This document shows positions 1-12,081 of a stretch of 64,000 bases of DNA, piece after piece. Made by a program: the position numbers and the translations under genes. Origin of the DNA: Uloborus plumipes (lineage: Eukaryota; Arthropoda; Arachnida; Araneae; Uloboridae); NCBI GenBank assembly GCA_038373865.1, contig JAXGGA010003061.1, forward strand, positions 1 to 64,000, given 5' to 3'. The first letter of the stretch is position 1. Every line of letters begins with the position of its first letter. Under the pieces are notes generated by a model. It had not been told where the DNA came from. It searched no databases and saw nothing but the letters and a program-made list of their open reading frames with translations.

Positions 1-64
1 AGAAGTTTGTATTTTAATTCCCGACTCTGATATTCGACTCTGATTAGTTTTTTTCATGTGACTA

Positions 65-514
65 CCGACCAGTGAATGAACACTTAGATTTTTTTTTTTT
101 TTGAAAAAGTGGGGTTTTGAAACATTTTTCTTAGGTCAATCGGTAGAAGTAACTTCTTTCTTCGCATTTACAGAAAAAAAGACTAGTAAAGACTATATTT
201 GTCATTGTGTTAATTCACTGGGCCTGAACACTTTTTTTTCGATTTATTCTCCCATAAAATCCTGATGCAGAATCGTAAAAGCTCTCCTAATTTTTGTCCA
301 AACACTACGAATATCATCCCCGAGAAGCACAAATAACCTTTAAACGTTTTTAAGCGGTTGTTACAGCGTTAATAACCATTTTACAACCTTTAAAAAACGA
401 AGTGTGCTACTTGGGTCTAAACTTTTTACTGTCATATGGCAAATTCTAAAATTTTTAACGACACTATGAATTTTTGAAATTGAAAAATCGCTCAGGTGTT
501 CATTCACTGGTCGG
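65..514. mobile_element. TA-flanked inverted-repeat DNA element (MITE-like), family unknown
   Basis: Terminal inverted repeats of about 20 bp begin CCGACCAGTGAATGAACA on the left, and the right end is the reverse complement (TTCATTCACTGGTCGG). Both ends are flanked by TA (63-64 and 515-516), as expected for Tc1/mariner/pogo-type insertion. A third, degenerate copy of the terminal motif (TTCACTGGGCCTGAACACT) lies inside at about 215-234. No transposase reading frame is visible, so the element is non-autonomous. A second small element sits inside it (319-415). Confidence 0.7.
319..415 (-). mobile_element. Small MITE with CCCAAGTAGCACA-type ends, nested in the preceding element
   Basis: This is a roughly 97-bp near-palindrome ending GTGTGCTACTTGGG. 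It matches in reverse orientation the element at 60422-60528, sharing the central block around TTTACAACCTTTAAA and the TTTAAACGTTTTT stretch. The flanking dinucleotide TC appears on both sides (317-318, 416-417), consistent with a 2-bp target duplication. The other copy is flanked by TT. Superfamily not assigned. Confidence 0.6.
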
Positions 515-516
515 TA

Positions 517-3487
517 TACCCTATATCAATTTCCGAAGAATGAGTTACATTTCCTGAGGTCTTTCTGATCAGATTCAATTTTAAGAATACTCAAACCCGT
601 ATTTACATTGCATTTCAGAAAAACGGTCCAAAAGCAGCAGAATCTATATCCACCATCATATCTTAAGTAAATCTTGATGAAATGACTTTCTTAAAGGTGA
701 TTTTCTTCCTTAATAAGTTTCTCCAACAAAAAACTTTACATCCTATTTCTTCGGTTTAGACTGTTGTTGATTCACTTTTGCTGAAAAGCTTATTTTGTTG
801 AGTTCTAGCTTTCTTTGTACAAACTTAAAACTCGTATTTTCAAGATCGATGATTTAAAATTTCTGAAACGTTTATTTGCTGAAAGATATTAGCTTAAAAT
901 TCCTCAGCTATGCTCTGCTATATCTTTCTGGAGAAGTATGTGATTCGAAATTCATCGTTAGCAAATAAGCGAAATTTTAGAAATTCGATTGAGAAAAAGA
1001 ATTTTAAAGAGAAGAAAAAAATATTTCAAAATGTGCAAACAGCTTCAACCTTCCCTATTAACCTGGATTAAAAATGCTAGAAAATTATTTCTGAAAAAAT
1101 GAAATTCACTACCAATCTCATTTTTCGTATTCTCAAAATCAGTTACGTATTGCTTATAAATTAATGCAAATTACCCTTGTCATAAAAGTATTTGGTATAA
1201 TAGTGCAGCACATGAAAACGTAATTGGTAATGAAATAAATCCCTCTCCTTTATTTTTTCTTTTCTAAAACGAGATCGCTCATTTTATAAAATTAAACATA
1301 ATAAATAAATTATTTTTCGAATGGCACGAAATTTAAAATTAATTTGGAAAAAGAATCATTAGCTTCAATTTATGTAGTAGTTAAGACATAATATTAAAGA
1401 ATCGTATAATTTGATGTTAAAATCTTCGGTTTATTTAATTACCAGAGATTTTGAGTTGGCAGTAGCGGAAAATATTTTTAATGAATAATAGTTTTTATTG
1501 CGACTTTCTTTTATCTTTTAAAAATAATTATTGTTTTATGTTACAACGTCTGAAAACGCAAGCAGTTCAAAAATCTAAAATTGGGATTTGAAAATTTTCG
1601 ACGAACTAAAACGAAATTAAATAAAGCATTTGTTTTCGTTTACTTCACACAGTATTACATTTTGAAAAGCTTTAAAAGCTTTTCAAAATACAGTTCATTA
1701 TTTACATTTTGATAAAATCTCCTAATTAATTAAAATCAGTTCAAAACCTTACGTTAAACAATCACACAAAAAATTGCGACAGTAAAACACGTAAACATCG
1801 TCCAAAAGTTTTAAACGAATTTTTATTAATAAAAAAGAAGGAGAAAAAAGAACTAGGCAAATATTTATTTTGAGAAAAACCCAAATGCTGTTAGTCTGTC
1901 GCTTTTTAGGTACCTCAAGAAGATAAGAAAATAAAAATGAAGTTGAAGTTTTTAATACTTTTTAGTAATCCATGTTTCGTTAATAGAATGAGCTCGGCAA
2001 ATGCTATTAATGATATTTACATATGTTACTTAAGGCCATTAAAACTTGCATATAATTTCTTTATTTACAGAAGTATAATGCCTAATAATAATTAAATACA
2101 ATTGCTGTCGAAAACAACATGCTAATTTCTTTTTAGTTAAAAATACCGTTTGACCTCGCAATTTTTGCATATTTTAATACAGTGGCGAAATTTGCCAATA
2201 TCGGCAATCTTACATTTCCTTTTTCTGTCTCCATTTTATTTTAATACAAGCACGAATAAAATTTTACCTTTGCTGAAATAAAGCGCATTATATATAGTAT
2301 TTTTTGGCACGACAATCAAATAAATATTCGGTGATATTCATTTCAATATTTTGAAAAACTTCGATATCATAGGGAGATGTTAAATTTAATTTTTCTATGT
2401 GTCTTACGCTGAAATGCGTATGCTTCTAAGTAAGTTACCTGCGTTTCTAATAAATGAATAAGTTGATTAAAATGGCTCTCAATTCAACCTCTAAATTAAA
2501 TTAACCTGAATAAATCCGTTTCGTTAAAAACAAAAAGTGGAAAATTTTGATTACGTTCTTTAGAAATGATAACTTAAACAATAACTGAAATATTGTACCC
2601 GTTTCTACGCACGTTTGACAGAAAAGAGCTCTTTTGTAAAAGTTTAATCGGAAAAGCTCATTTAGGTGTAGTATTACTTTTTGTATAATGCATTTCACGT
2701 CCAAAATACAATCTTCATTTTCCACTGAAGATTTTAGTAATTTTTCTACTTGTAAGTCACTATGTGAAAAATTAAAAAAAGCATGTCTGTAGTTTGCGTA
2801 AATTTTTTGTGTTATGAATGATTTTCTCGTATTATGTTGCATCAATTTGTATTGATGAATTAAATGTCGACTCATAATTTCAAATTTCATTTCAAGCTCC
2901 TTACTAATCCCCTTGACCAAATAATTATTGCATGCGATAAATAAATGGAATTAATTATTTGTAATCCCATACATAAGTTATCTTTGAAATCCTTATCTAT
3001 AACCACTGATAAGTACTTAAGTAATTATTGTTATGAATATTAATGAAGGATTTATATATTAGTGAAAGTTAGGAATTAAACCTGCTGCTCTGTTCTGAAA
3101 TCTATAGATCAGAAGTCGACAAGCATTTTTAGTTCAGATCCGGATAGTTTTGAAAAACTTTATCGAGGTCTAGAAAAAACCCTCATGTTTTACACTGACC
3201 ATTAAATCTTAAATCCGTCACGCAAATTTCTTTCAAAGTATTAGAAATTTTTTTTTTAAGTGAAGCCTGGAAATATTGTTGCTTACATAAATGTACTTCA
3301 AAATATTTTAAGTTAATCCATACATTCAAAATACTCGTGGTGGTGCAGTGTTTGATCTTCCACGGTCCACTGTTGCCGACTGCTGCTATAGATTATAATG
3401 CTTCTTTTTTCCTTTATGCCCCGAAGGGACTCAAAAGTCCCGCATACATTAATTAATACTATGAATCCTATATGGCTGGAATCATGC
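517..3487. other. AT-rich stretch with no recognised gene
   Basis: The stretch has no protein family, RNA gene or two-ended element that I recognise. At 1660-1688 a 29-nt near-perfect hairpin has arms TTTTGAAAAGCTTT and the matching reverse complement with one unpaired central base. A 139-codon open frame on the minus strand (2501-2920) has no recognisable motif and sits in very AT-rich DNA, so it is treated as chance. Confidence 0.5.
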
Positions 3488-3491
3488 TGAA

Positions 3492-4086
3492 GGGGCATTT
3501 CACGGTATTTGTGACATAGAGGTGTCCGTAACAAAACTTTTCAAAAGTTTTAAATTTTTACATATATTGAAAAAGTACATTCTAAAGTATATGAATATCA
3601 TATTGTTTTCATAGTTCACTTTATATTATGTTTGTAATTGCACTCAGAACATTGAAAATGCAATTTTCACTGTTACGGACTCAACGTGGATTTTTTTTTT
3701 AAATCTGGCTTAAACCGATTTTTTAGCCAAAACTGGTATTTGAGACTGATAAAGTAAAGGTTCACCTCTAATATAGCTAACAATTTTCATCAAAAAGTGC
3801 GTTCTATAAAAAATTATCGATTGTGAAAATGATGACTGTAGAGTCCGTAACAATAATTGGAGTAAAAGTTTAGTTTTTAAAGAAAAATTCAATGCAGAGT
3901 TCGTAACAGTGAAAATTGCATTTTCAATGTTCTGAGTGCAATTACAAACATAATATAAAGTGAACTATGAAAACAATATGATATTCATATACTTTAGAAT
4001 GTACTTTTTCAATATATATAAAAATTTTAAACTTTTAAAAAGTTTGTTACGGACACCCCTATGTCACAAATACCGTAAAATGCCCC
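3492..4086. mobile_element. Long-TIR DNA element, GGGGCATTT ends, 4-bp target duplication (copy 1)
   Basis: The ends are GGGGCATTTCACGGTATTTG and its inverse. The inverted repeats extend about 190 bp from each end, so most of the 595-bp element can fold back on itself. It is flanked by TGAA on both sides (3488-3491, 4087-4090). A second copy at 41785-42380 is flanked by TACT on both sides, so the 4-bp duplication is not a fixed TTAA. The motif GTTACGGAC and its inverse recur inside. Superfamily unknown; several superfamilies make 4-bp duplications. No coding capacity. Confidence 0.8.
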
Positions 4087-4814
4087 TGAAGCTTTTAAGT
4101 ACCAATCCTTGTACTTCGCTGATAGGCCGACAGATAGTACCTGCAATCGGAAACAGTTATCTTAGGGGCCCTAAGGCATAGGAGACCTCAGACCCTACTG
4201 ATTTTCAAAATTTTCTACATTAATTTGGAGCATAAAGGGTCAAATATTGATGCAGCGAATCAACAAAAGAGAAGCAATAAAATCGCCTTTAAAAGATACT
4301 CTTTGAGTGAAAAAAAGTACGTAGATACGCTAGTATTTCTTCTCAAATTTGATTTTAGAAATTGCGATATGTAGAAACGCTAATAACAAGATATAAGTTA
4401 ATATTTATATCCAAGGAAAAAAATGTTTTTGACAGGTTACGCGTTTTACAAACAAGCATAACTTGTTAGAAAAAATAATAATATTCTTCGCTAATTAACT
4501 TTATTTCAGTTCTCAAATGAATGGATTTTTCTTCATTAAACTGATATAAGAAACGTACATTTTTTTTTTCTAATGCAATTTTCATCCTACCGTCCCCGCC
4601 GAACCTAGTGGCAAAAATCTACTCTTATATAAACAGACAGACATCATATATGCAAAATCTCTGCCGTCATGATTTAAAAGTCCCTAAATCCAAATTTTGC
4701 TGCGATTCATTTTTACATATTTTTCTTTGTTTGCTCAAAGATACAGATCTTTAAAAAAATTTAAAAAAAATTTCCTACATGGTTCTATTTATGAGCTTAA
4801 ACATATTTTTAATA
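4087..4814. other. No recognised gene; AT-rich
   Basis: Apart from a near-palindrome CTTAGGGGCCCTAAG at about 4162-4176, I see nothing assignable in this stretch. Confidence 0.5.
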
Positions 4815-5065
4815 TGCTTTTATTAGTTTCACATGTGGGTCTGTTTGCCAGTATGTATGTAACTCTGAATAAAAGGTAAAATTCACGTTCTTTACAAATA
4901 TTAAAGTGCTGATGTGTTATAAGTGTTTCAATTGTTAATATGTAACTCTGAATAAAAGATAAAATTCACGTTCTTTGTAAATATAAAAGTAATATATTTA
5001 ATACTAGTATCAACACTTAAGGCTAAACTATGTTTCATTTTGATGTATTATAAGTGCATGTTAGT
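4815..5065 (+). repeat. SINE tail repeat (two internal units), same family as 46740-47283
   Basis: Sequence starting TTATTAGTTTCACATGTGGG and the units TATGTAACTCTGAATAAAAG match, in opposite orientation, the repeat downstream of the tRNA-like head at 47215-47283. The TATGTAACTCTG unit occurs twice here. The first unit has lost its middle part compared with the other locus. No tRNA-like head is visible at this copy, so it is 5'-truncated. Confidence 0.65.
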
Positions 5066-6440
5066 TTAACTTTAAAAGCGTATTTTTTAGTTTTTTAAAA
5101 CTGTAATTTAATTATTTCAATACGAATGATTTATGGAAGTTAAAAACTTGTTTCTTCTAGTTTTTACCAACATTTTTTTTCTCTTGGAGATATGACTTTC
5201 TTTCTTATACGACAGCAGTACTAGGATTGACAATGTAGTTGAGGTCAGGAGCTTTGAGGGGTGACCTTAATCCGTTCTCTTTATTGGTTATGAATCTTTG
5301 TTGCTTGTTTCATTTTAACGAAGCTCACTTTGACATTTTTTTCGCAAATAAAAAACACTTTTAAGTTATCTAATAACTATCAAGGGCTCCTTATTTGTTC
5401 CTCCGCTTTAGGACAACGGTCAGAAACACATGTTTTTCTTTTAAATCTACAATTATCAAAAATCTTATATAAGCAAGCTCTAAGACAAATCGAAGACCCT
5501 AACCACTGGATTAAAAAGTTATAAACATTTTTTTTTTACTTCATACACATTTTGAACATATTTTGCAATTATTTATATAGAACCCAAAATTATTTCTTTA
5601 CTAACGTAAATTCTTACGTCAGTGAATTACTTTTACTTACGGTTCGATTTTTATGGTCACTCGGGCAAGATGGCTACGTATTTGAAGTCGAGCCTTGGGC
5701 GTTTCGCTTCAAATTACTCTTAAATGTTTAGCTTTATTAATGAAAGTTAAAAGTCATGTTGGCTTATACTTTGTATTAGTCATGTGGTTGTGATAAATAT
5801 TGATAACTGCTTTTGACTATGGATGGTGCATCAGAAAGTGGTGTCGCCGGCATCTTATGTCGTCCGATGCATCATTACTGGTTACTAATGGTTTTCATAA
5901 TTATCGAATAGCTTCTGTTTATTTGGACCTCTTGAAGCATTGCTTTCAGGATTTCAGCTTATTTTAATCTATATATCTCTTTCCTTCTACCTTTTAAAAT
6001 GATTTTCGTCTCATAAGAACGAAACTTTTAAAATTTCAGCAGCTTTGATTACCTTTTCGGTAAATACCAGCTAAGGACAAAGTAACTCATATGGGAACCT
6101 ATTGCACACCATAATAATGAGCATGGAATGTTTGAACTTTCAGTTAATGTCATTTGGTTGAAGTTAATAAACAATTGGAGTTGTTGCAACACTCATTTAA
6201 ACATTCTTGTCTTGTAATTTAAAAAGTCAAAAATTTGAATCCATAGAAAATGGGAAGGCAACAGGTGGTTGTTGATATTGCATAAACCACTCAGCTATCA
6301 GTAGAAGATTCTTTCCAATTAAAGGCAGAAAGGTACGGCTTCCTTTGTTTTCTTTATAAAAAACCATTTTGGTGGAAGTTTGATTTGGCTAAGAAAGCAC
6401 ACGATGAACGAAAGCACCACTTATCAAAGTTTCAATAATT
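5066..6440. other. No recognised gene
   Basis: AT-rich DNA. An imperfect inverted pair GGATGGTGCATC / GATGCATCATT lies at about 5821-5876. Nothing else is assignable. Confidence 0.5.
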
Positions 6441-6444
6441 TAAA

Positions 6445-6652
6445 TCCAGATCAGAAGCCAAACATATGGTTCAGTACCCCCAGAAGCGGGGATTTGGGAT
6501 GGGAACTTGGACAATTTTGTGACCATGATATATTTAACGTGCCCCATCACCATTAGCGAGCACGGAAGATATTCGATTAGCTGGCATCGAACCCGGAATC
6601 CTCCAGTTGCGAACTCGATGCCTCTCCGATTAAGAAACCGCAGGCCAGACAA
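6445..6652 (-). mobile_element. tRNA-derived SINE
   Basis: The minus strand contains a good Pol III B-box, GGGTTCGATGCC (6583-6594), preceded by a diverged tRNA-like region (about 6600-6652). A non-tRNA body follows with the blocks GATGGGGCACGTTAAATATA and TCATGGTCACAAAATTGTCC. This arrangement is that of a tRNA-derived SINE. The A-box is poor and I could not define a target-site duplication, so the boundaries are approximate. Confidence 0.6.
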
Positions 6653-6711
6653 CAGGTGCGAATAAGAGGCAATATTGATTTATTTAAAAGTATTAAACTG
6701 CTAGTTTTTCC

Positions 6712-7421
6712 CAGGGCTGCAGAGTCGGAGGAAAAATGGCCGACTCCAACTCCGAGATTTTAAAACTTCCGACTCCCGACTCCAGCTTTTTTTTTTTAAT
6801 TATTTTTTTACCCAAAAGTGAAGAGGGAAAAACCCTAAACAAAGGTTGAAATATTAAGTCAATTTTTAAGTTTCATTTTTATTCATGGTCGTAGCCAGGA
6901 CTTACTTTAGAGGGGGGGGATGTAGCAAGCTAGGGTATCCCATTTGGAGATCATGGGAGGTCATTGTGACCTCTCAAAAAGTTCAATTTTCTCAAGAATT
7001 CTCGCAGATAATTTCATCACATTTACCTTAATTCTCGGAGGTCACTGTGACCTCCCAAAAAGTCAATTTCTCCAGAGCAAAAGACAAGTGCCGCTCTTGT
7101 CATTTGACTCTGTACAAAACTAATCCTTTTTTTGTTAAATGGCCAGACTTTATTTTAACACATTGCATTTTTGCTACAAATATTTTTTATTCACTTGCAT
7201 AAGCCCAAACATAGCAATTCGTTTCACAAAGCAGACTTCGCCATTTTGAAGCCCTTTTTAATGATCCTAGATGCTTAGGATTTGGATATTGGACGCTAAA
7301 AATTTGTATCTGTTAGTTTCAAAGATACGTTTTCACCTCCATAAAATTTCATCCAAATCGGAGGTGATCGATTCCTTTGGTTCAAAATCAGTCCGACACC
7401 TACTCCGACTCCACAGCCCTG
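6712..7421. mobile_element. Non-autonomous hAT-superfamily element
   Basis: TIRs CAGGGCTGCAGAGTCGGAG (left) and CTCCGACTCCACAGCCCTG (right) differ at two positions. The flanks are 8-bp direct repeats GTTTTTCC (6704-6711) and TTTTTTCC (7422-7429), 7 of 8 identical. The CAGGGCTG terminus and 8-bp duplication are hallmarks of hAT elements. Subterminal GACTCC/GGAGTC repeats cluster at the left end. There is no transposase frame. Two palindromes of the form AGGTCAnnnTGACCT lie inside (6955-6975, 7037-7055). Confidence 0.85.
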
Positions 7422-7429
7422 TTTTTTCC

Positions 7430-9083
7430 AAGCTTTGGGTATAAATACTAAGCATACAGAGTACGTGCACAAATTTAAATGGTGTTTTTAAGAAATGATG
7501 CCATATTTGTATTATTTGTCTGAGTTCTACGTCTAAAATCATTTAAACTATTTAAAAAAAATCGTTCGTATGTAGTCATCTATCATATATTTTTCTTTCT
7601 TAAAACTTTTTTCGGCAAAACTGCCGAGTAAAATGCTGAATCAAACTTATCAAAATAAATCGCTAATCTTTACGCCATTCTGTAAACTTTTTGTTTTGAT
7701 GAAAAACACTCATTGCGTTTCTGCTGCAAGTACTTAGCCTTTCCATTCTCTTAGAATAGCCTAAGATGGAGTTTGAGATCTTTTATGATTTTCAAAAACA
7801 CTTGTTGCGAAGAAACTAGAAAATCCGGGTTGTATTATTTCCTTTGCCAAATTTCAAGTTTATTTAGCGTATTGTAATGAGCGGTTGCTGAGAAAATATT
7901 TTGTTTTGGCTGCTTGATTGGCTTGGGTTCAACGTTTTAGTCTTATACGTATTTTCTCACTAAGAAATTATCTCTTTCTTGATCTTCTGTACAAAAGTGG
8001 ACCGCTTTCCAAACATTTTTGTGGATCAATATATAAACTACATAATACATTCACTCGTTTCAGACTATTTTAAACTCTTGACATGCAATCATTGTTTAGG
8101 CTGCATCTCTTTAAAATGAACAAATGGGTAGCTTAAATAAGGGATGTCTTAACCACTGGTCCGCGGTTTGACCAATCTTCATATATTTATATGTCTGTGT
8201 TAAAATATTAGTTTGGCTCAAAAATAAACAAATAAATAGAAATACAAGTAAACTAAAAATAAAAATGGATCAATCAAAAACGAAACAAGTAAACGAATAA
8301 AATTCTGTGTGAATAATTTTTACAATTTTTTTTAAAACCGAAAATTTGTAACTTTTTTTTTTTTTTTTTGAGGGCCAGTGAAGCGTGTTCATATTTGTCA
8401 CTTGGAATATCTCGCAATTTTTTAACGACTGAACTGGATTTTGTTATTATTTTTAAAAGTGCCTCTTTTTCATTTTTCTAAAGATACTTAAAGATTATTA
8501 AGAAAAAAACTAATTGCTTATCTTCAGACTTACATATTACTTTAAAAAATGATAGTAAAAGTTTTTTAGGCATAAGTTTTTCTATTACAAATATATTTTT
8601 TGCGAGATAAATAACTAATAGATTAAAGAAAAACTGTCTTCGAATTTTACCAACATGTGTTTGGTACAAAGGTTTAGAAAGGCTGCTATATTAAATGTTT
8701 TTTCCATTGAACTTTATGATGTCTAACTGAAAGATGCATGGTTTAGTTCGTATGCAACTGAAGACCTTATTACCGTTTTATCTTTTTCTGATTCAAACGA
8801 TTCCATACACCTGCGATACTACAATATTTCTTGAAAATAGTAATTCTACCTTCAACTACGCAATTGCCTATAAATACAAAATGCTTAAATGCTGAATAGT
8901 TTGGATAAAAGTTATTTTAAATCTTGTATCAGCATCGTTAAATTAAATGAGTTCTAAGTATACAATAACTAATCAAAATTTACGAGTTGTACCGTACTAA
9001 GTGTGGTCGCTCGCTGGTATTTCGAATTTCACATTAGCTACCAGTTTTTTTTTTTGGCTCTCTTTGCTATATAAGAGGATTTT
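7430..9083. other. No recognised gene; AT-rich
   Basis: Long A/T runs, including a run of about 19 T at 8351-8369. I see no RNA gene, paired termini or coding motif. Confidence 0.5.
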
Positions 9084-9176
9084 ACCTCCAACTCGTCTAA
9101 TTTCGTATTTCATGCTGATGAGAGCAGAACAAGCTCGAAACAGCTGTCCATGGATCGAAATGGTCGAGTTGGTGGT
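9084..9176 (+). ncRNA. Type I hammerhead self-cleaving ribozyme
   Basis: All catalytic core positions match the hammerhead consensus. CTGATGA (9115-9121) is followed by stem II GAGC/GCTC (9122-9125 with 9133-9136) closed by loop AGAACAA. Then come GAAA (9137-9140), a 2-bp stem III AC/GT around AGCT, and the cleavage triplet GTC (9146-9148), so cleavage would fall after C9148. Stem I is long: CATG/CATG next to the core, an internal loop (TATTT opposite GAT), ATTTCG/CGAAAT (9100-9105 with 9156-9161), a second internal loop, then CCAACTCG/CGAGTTGG (9088-9095 with 9165-9172), and ACC/GGT beyond one mismatch. An internal loop in stem I facing loop II is typical of active natural hammerheads. The stem III segment ACAGCTGT is self-complementary, so two copies could pair as a dimer. 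Host element not identified; no second strong copy is seen here. Confidence 0.85.
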
Positions 9177-10732
9177 GTATTGCATGTTTCTGCCTTAGCC
9201 CTTGCTTAGGGACGGTTACTCACTGCTTTAATCATTTGTATTTACTCATTATTAAGAGGTCGCGTAAAAAACAATAAAAAATTCTATCTACATAGCGAAT
9301 TGGAGATACGTTTCATTACTTCACAAAAAGTGCAGTGGAAACTTTTCTTTTTTGCATCTGTTCTAACTTTCCACATTAAATGTGTTGCCCTTTAGGGCTG
9401 TAGCATAAACTGTCAAACAGTTTGAATCCGCTGCGACTCCATTTCCAAGTTTATCGCATGTACAGGGCTGATTAGAAAAAAAAAAAAATTCTTCTCTTCT
9501 GCTACGCAAATCTAGAATTCAATTCCCGAAATTGCACACAGTTGTATTTTTTTCCCCTGCAAATGTTTTAAATATGGAAAATCCGGATTCTGACATTCAC
9601 TCCCGAATCCGAGAGACATGATGCATGGTTCGGGATTTTCTCTGATTGCCTGGCCTTCCGCCAGATGACTTGTTGGAGTAATTTCCTTTACAAATGTTTT
9701 CTTCTTCTAAACTTTTTTTCTATCTCTTTTCCTTTTAGTTCGTTTTAATTTTGGGGATTTTTCTTGGCAACAGCGTAGGTTTGTGTTTGCTTTCTTTTTG
9801 GGTTTCTGACGTGTTGAGAAAGTAAAGTGAGAAAAATAAATTTTGGTAATTGACCGATAAATATTCTCGAGCCTTTTTTTTTTTGTTTTGCTATTTATAT
9901 GATTTTTTTATTTGTTTGAAAAGTTTTGAGCTTTTAATAAAATCACTGAAATATGATAGGTCTGTGCTGGCGTAAAAGAAAAACTTACTTTGAGAAATGG
10001 TGTAAACTTTTTGGTTCTTCGAAAAACTTATGAAAATTTTGTCAACTTGTTTTCTTTTTTCGTAATTTTTGTTGCTTTAGAAATTTTTAAGTGTACTTTT
10101 TACAAATGAAGTAAAGTAGATTCAGTTCTTGGAAAACTTAAAACACTTACTGTTCTTTCTCCGTATTCATAGCTACATAATGTATGAAAATGCACAAAAT
10201 AATGAAACTAAATCTTCAATAATGAATAGGAAAGGGTTACTAAAGAAGGGAGCATTTTTTTTAATTTACAGAAAATGCGGGATTCTGTCGTATGCATAGT
10301 AAGATATGCATAGGTGGCAGTATTGCAGAACAGGAACCTTTGTTATTTTTCAGGGCTTGTAAACAATCTCGATCTTTTTTTGTTTGCAATTTATTATCAT
10401 GGTAATTATTTTTTGTCTTATTTTCGTCATTTGCTTATTTTCGAATTGACCCTAAAGTTCTCGTTTTCTGTATTCCTTTGCATTGTTCCATATATACAGG
10501 AAGGGTTCCGAGAATAAGATTCTTTTTTAAGTTAATATTAGATGACAATAACCTATTATACTGCTCATTATTATTCCATCTAATGTGACCTGAGTAAATC
10601 GCAATGATTCGGTTATGGTTGTAAAACCTAAAAGCATTGCAACATTATTTCAAAAGTTAAAAAATGCTGAATAATTTGTAAAAGCTTGGAAAGGTAATAC
10701 GGGATAGCGCCCAGGTAGTACCAGACCATAAA
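9177..10732. other. Flank of the ribozyme; no recognised gene
   Basis: T-rich DNA. No terminal repeats or second ribozyme flank the hammerhead within 1.5 kb. Nothing else is assignable. Confidence 0.45.
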
Positions 10733-10896
10733 TACTGTCGTCCACGCTTAATCGGGTTACAGATAAACGAATACCCCGCTTATACGAATAAAACATCCCG
10801 GAACCCATGTCATAGACGCAATGTTAAATATCCCCGCTTAATCGAATAATATTTCTTGGAACCGGCAGTATTCGTTTAAGCGGGGCCGACAGTGTA
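10733..10896. mobile_element. pogo/Tigger-like MITE (CACTGTCGGCCCCGCTTAA family)
   Basis: A 164-bp near-palindrome whose right end reads, inverted, CACTGTCGGCCCCGCTTAAA and whose left end reads CTGTCGTCCACGCTTAATCG. TA lies at both borders (10733-10734, 10895-10896). Internal repeats CCCCGCTTATACGAATA and CCCCGCTTAATCGAATA resemble the terminal motif. Non-autonomous. Confidence 0.7.
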
Positions 10897-11715
10897 TAAC
10901 ATATAAAGGTTGCATCAAAAGTTTAAGCTTGAACATTAAGCAAAAGTGATCTGCCTAAGAGTTTAATGTATTCATTGTTTATTTATTTATTTTGTAGAGT
11001 ATATGTCTCATAGCAGTCGTTGAGTGATAACTGTCATGTATTAATATATTTACTACGAACAATTACACAGGCCAACAAAAAAAACCTTTTTGAAAACTTT
11101 TTTAATTTTAATAGCTGATCTTAATAGATTTTTATGTGCTGAATCCAAATCTGCTTGTAGTTTTTATGTATCACCCTTAGTTTCCAAGCAAAATGTATTT
11201 TATTATATAGTCTAATACCCATTTACAGTATATAGGGAAATCAATGAAACACTGTAGAATCGTAAAAATGGTTTGTATTTACAGTAAAATACTTGGAATA
11301 GTAATTTTATGTGATGATACAAGGTTCACTTGTCAACTGGAATTGCTTTATATTTTCTTTCCCTTTTTTCCTTGAAGCTTCTTGTGTAGCTTTTCCTGCG
11401 ATGAATAGCTTGCTGAACTTCCCGGTGAAGTGACCAACAGTAATCCCCCATCATGTTGTAGCATGTGTTTCAGCAGTGCTGCCAACATCATCTTTGTTCA
11501 TTAGACCTATTTTTTCATGTTATCTTAACTATGAAAAAGCTGTTAAATTCTAAAAATGTTTCTTTATTTCATGAATGTAACTATAAAATGTGAATAAATG
11601 GTGGGTGATACAACTTTTTAAGCATCATATTTGGATTCAGCAACCTAAACAACATAAGAATAAGGTATTTTCATTAAAAAAAAGTTTTTTCATCGTTGGC
11701 CTGTGTTATTAAATA
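10897..11715. other. No recognised gene
   Basis: AT-rich stretch without paired termini, RNA genes or coding motifs. Confidence 0.5.
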
Positions 11716-11725
11716 ACGATTAGTT

Positions 11726-12000
11726 GTTGTCTTGTGCCAACCAGGCTGGCAATTTGGGGTACACTGCTTCACTCTTTCCAACTGTACCGTAATTTAATGA
11801 AGTCCGACTTCCACAGTATACACATACTCGAAGGACCCATTTATAGGACGGGAAACCTGTCACAGCACAACGCATTCACATTAAGAAAAGACGAGGGCAG
11901 GATAGAGAAGGTACATCCATGCCAGAGCTGGGATTCGATCCCGGAACCTCCCCATCTGCAGTCAGACTTTTCTGACCACTAGAGAAGATTGCCGGCAATG
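11726..12000 (-). mobile_element. tRNA-derived SINE with perfect 10-bp target-site duplication
   Basis: The direct repeat ACGATTAGTT flanks the insert on both sides (11716-11725 and 12001-12010). On the minus strand the head carries an A-box-like CTCTAGTGGTCAGA (about 11971-11985) and a B-box GGATCGAATCC (11931-11941), the layout of a tRNA-derived SINE. The roughly 200-bp body has blocks such as GGTTTCCCGTCCTATAAATG. There is no poly-A tail. The intact duplication suggests this is one of the younger insertions here. Confidence 0.85.
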
Positions 12001-12081
12001 ACGATTAGTTCCGTCCAGTAAAGAGTACCATTCTGAAAATAATGTTCAATTCACCGGGTGTATAATTTACTCTATCATATA

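Noticed and set aside
2501..2920. 139-codon open frame on the minus strand
   Set aside because: Very AT-rich, no motif, no splice or promoter context; consistent with chance or a long-decayed element.
6583..6597. GGTTCGATGCC B-box considered as part of a tRNA gene
   Set aside because: No complete cloverleaf; better explained as a SINE head.
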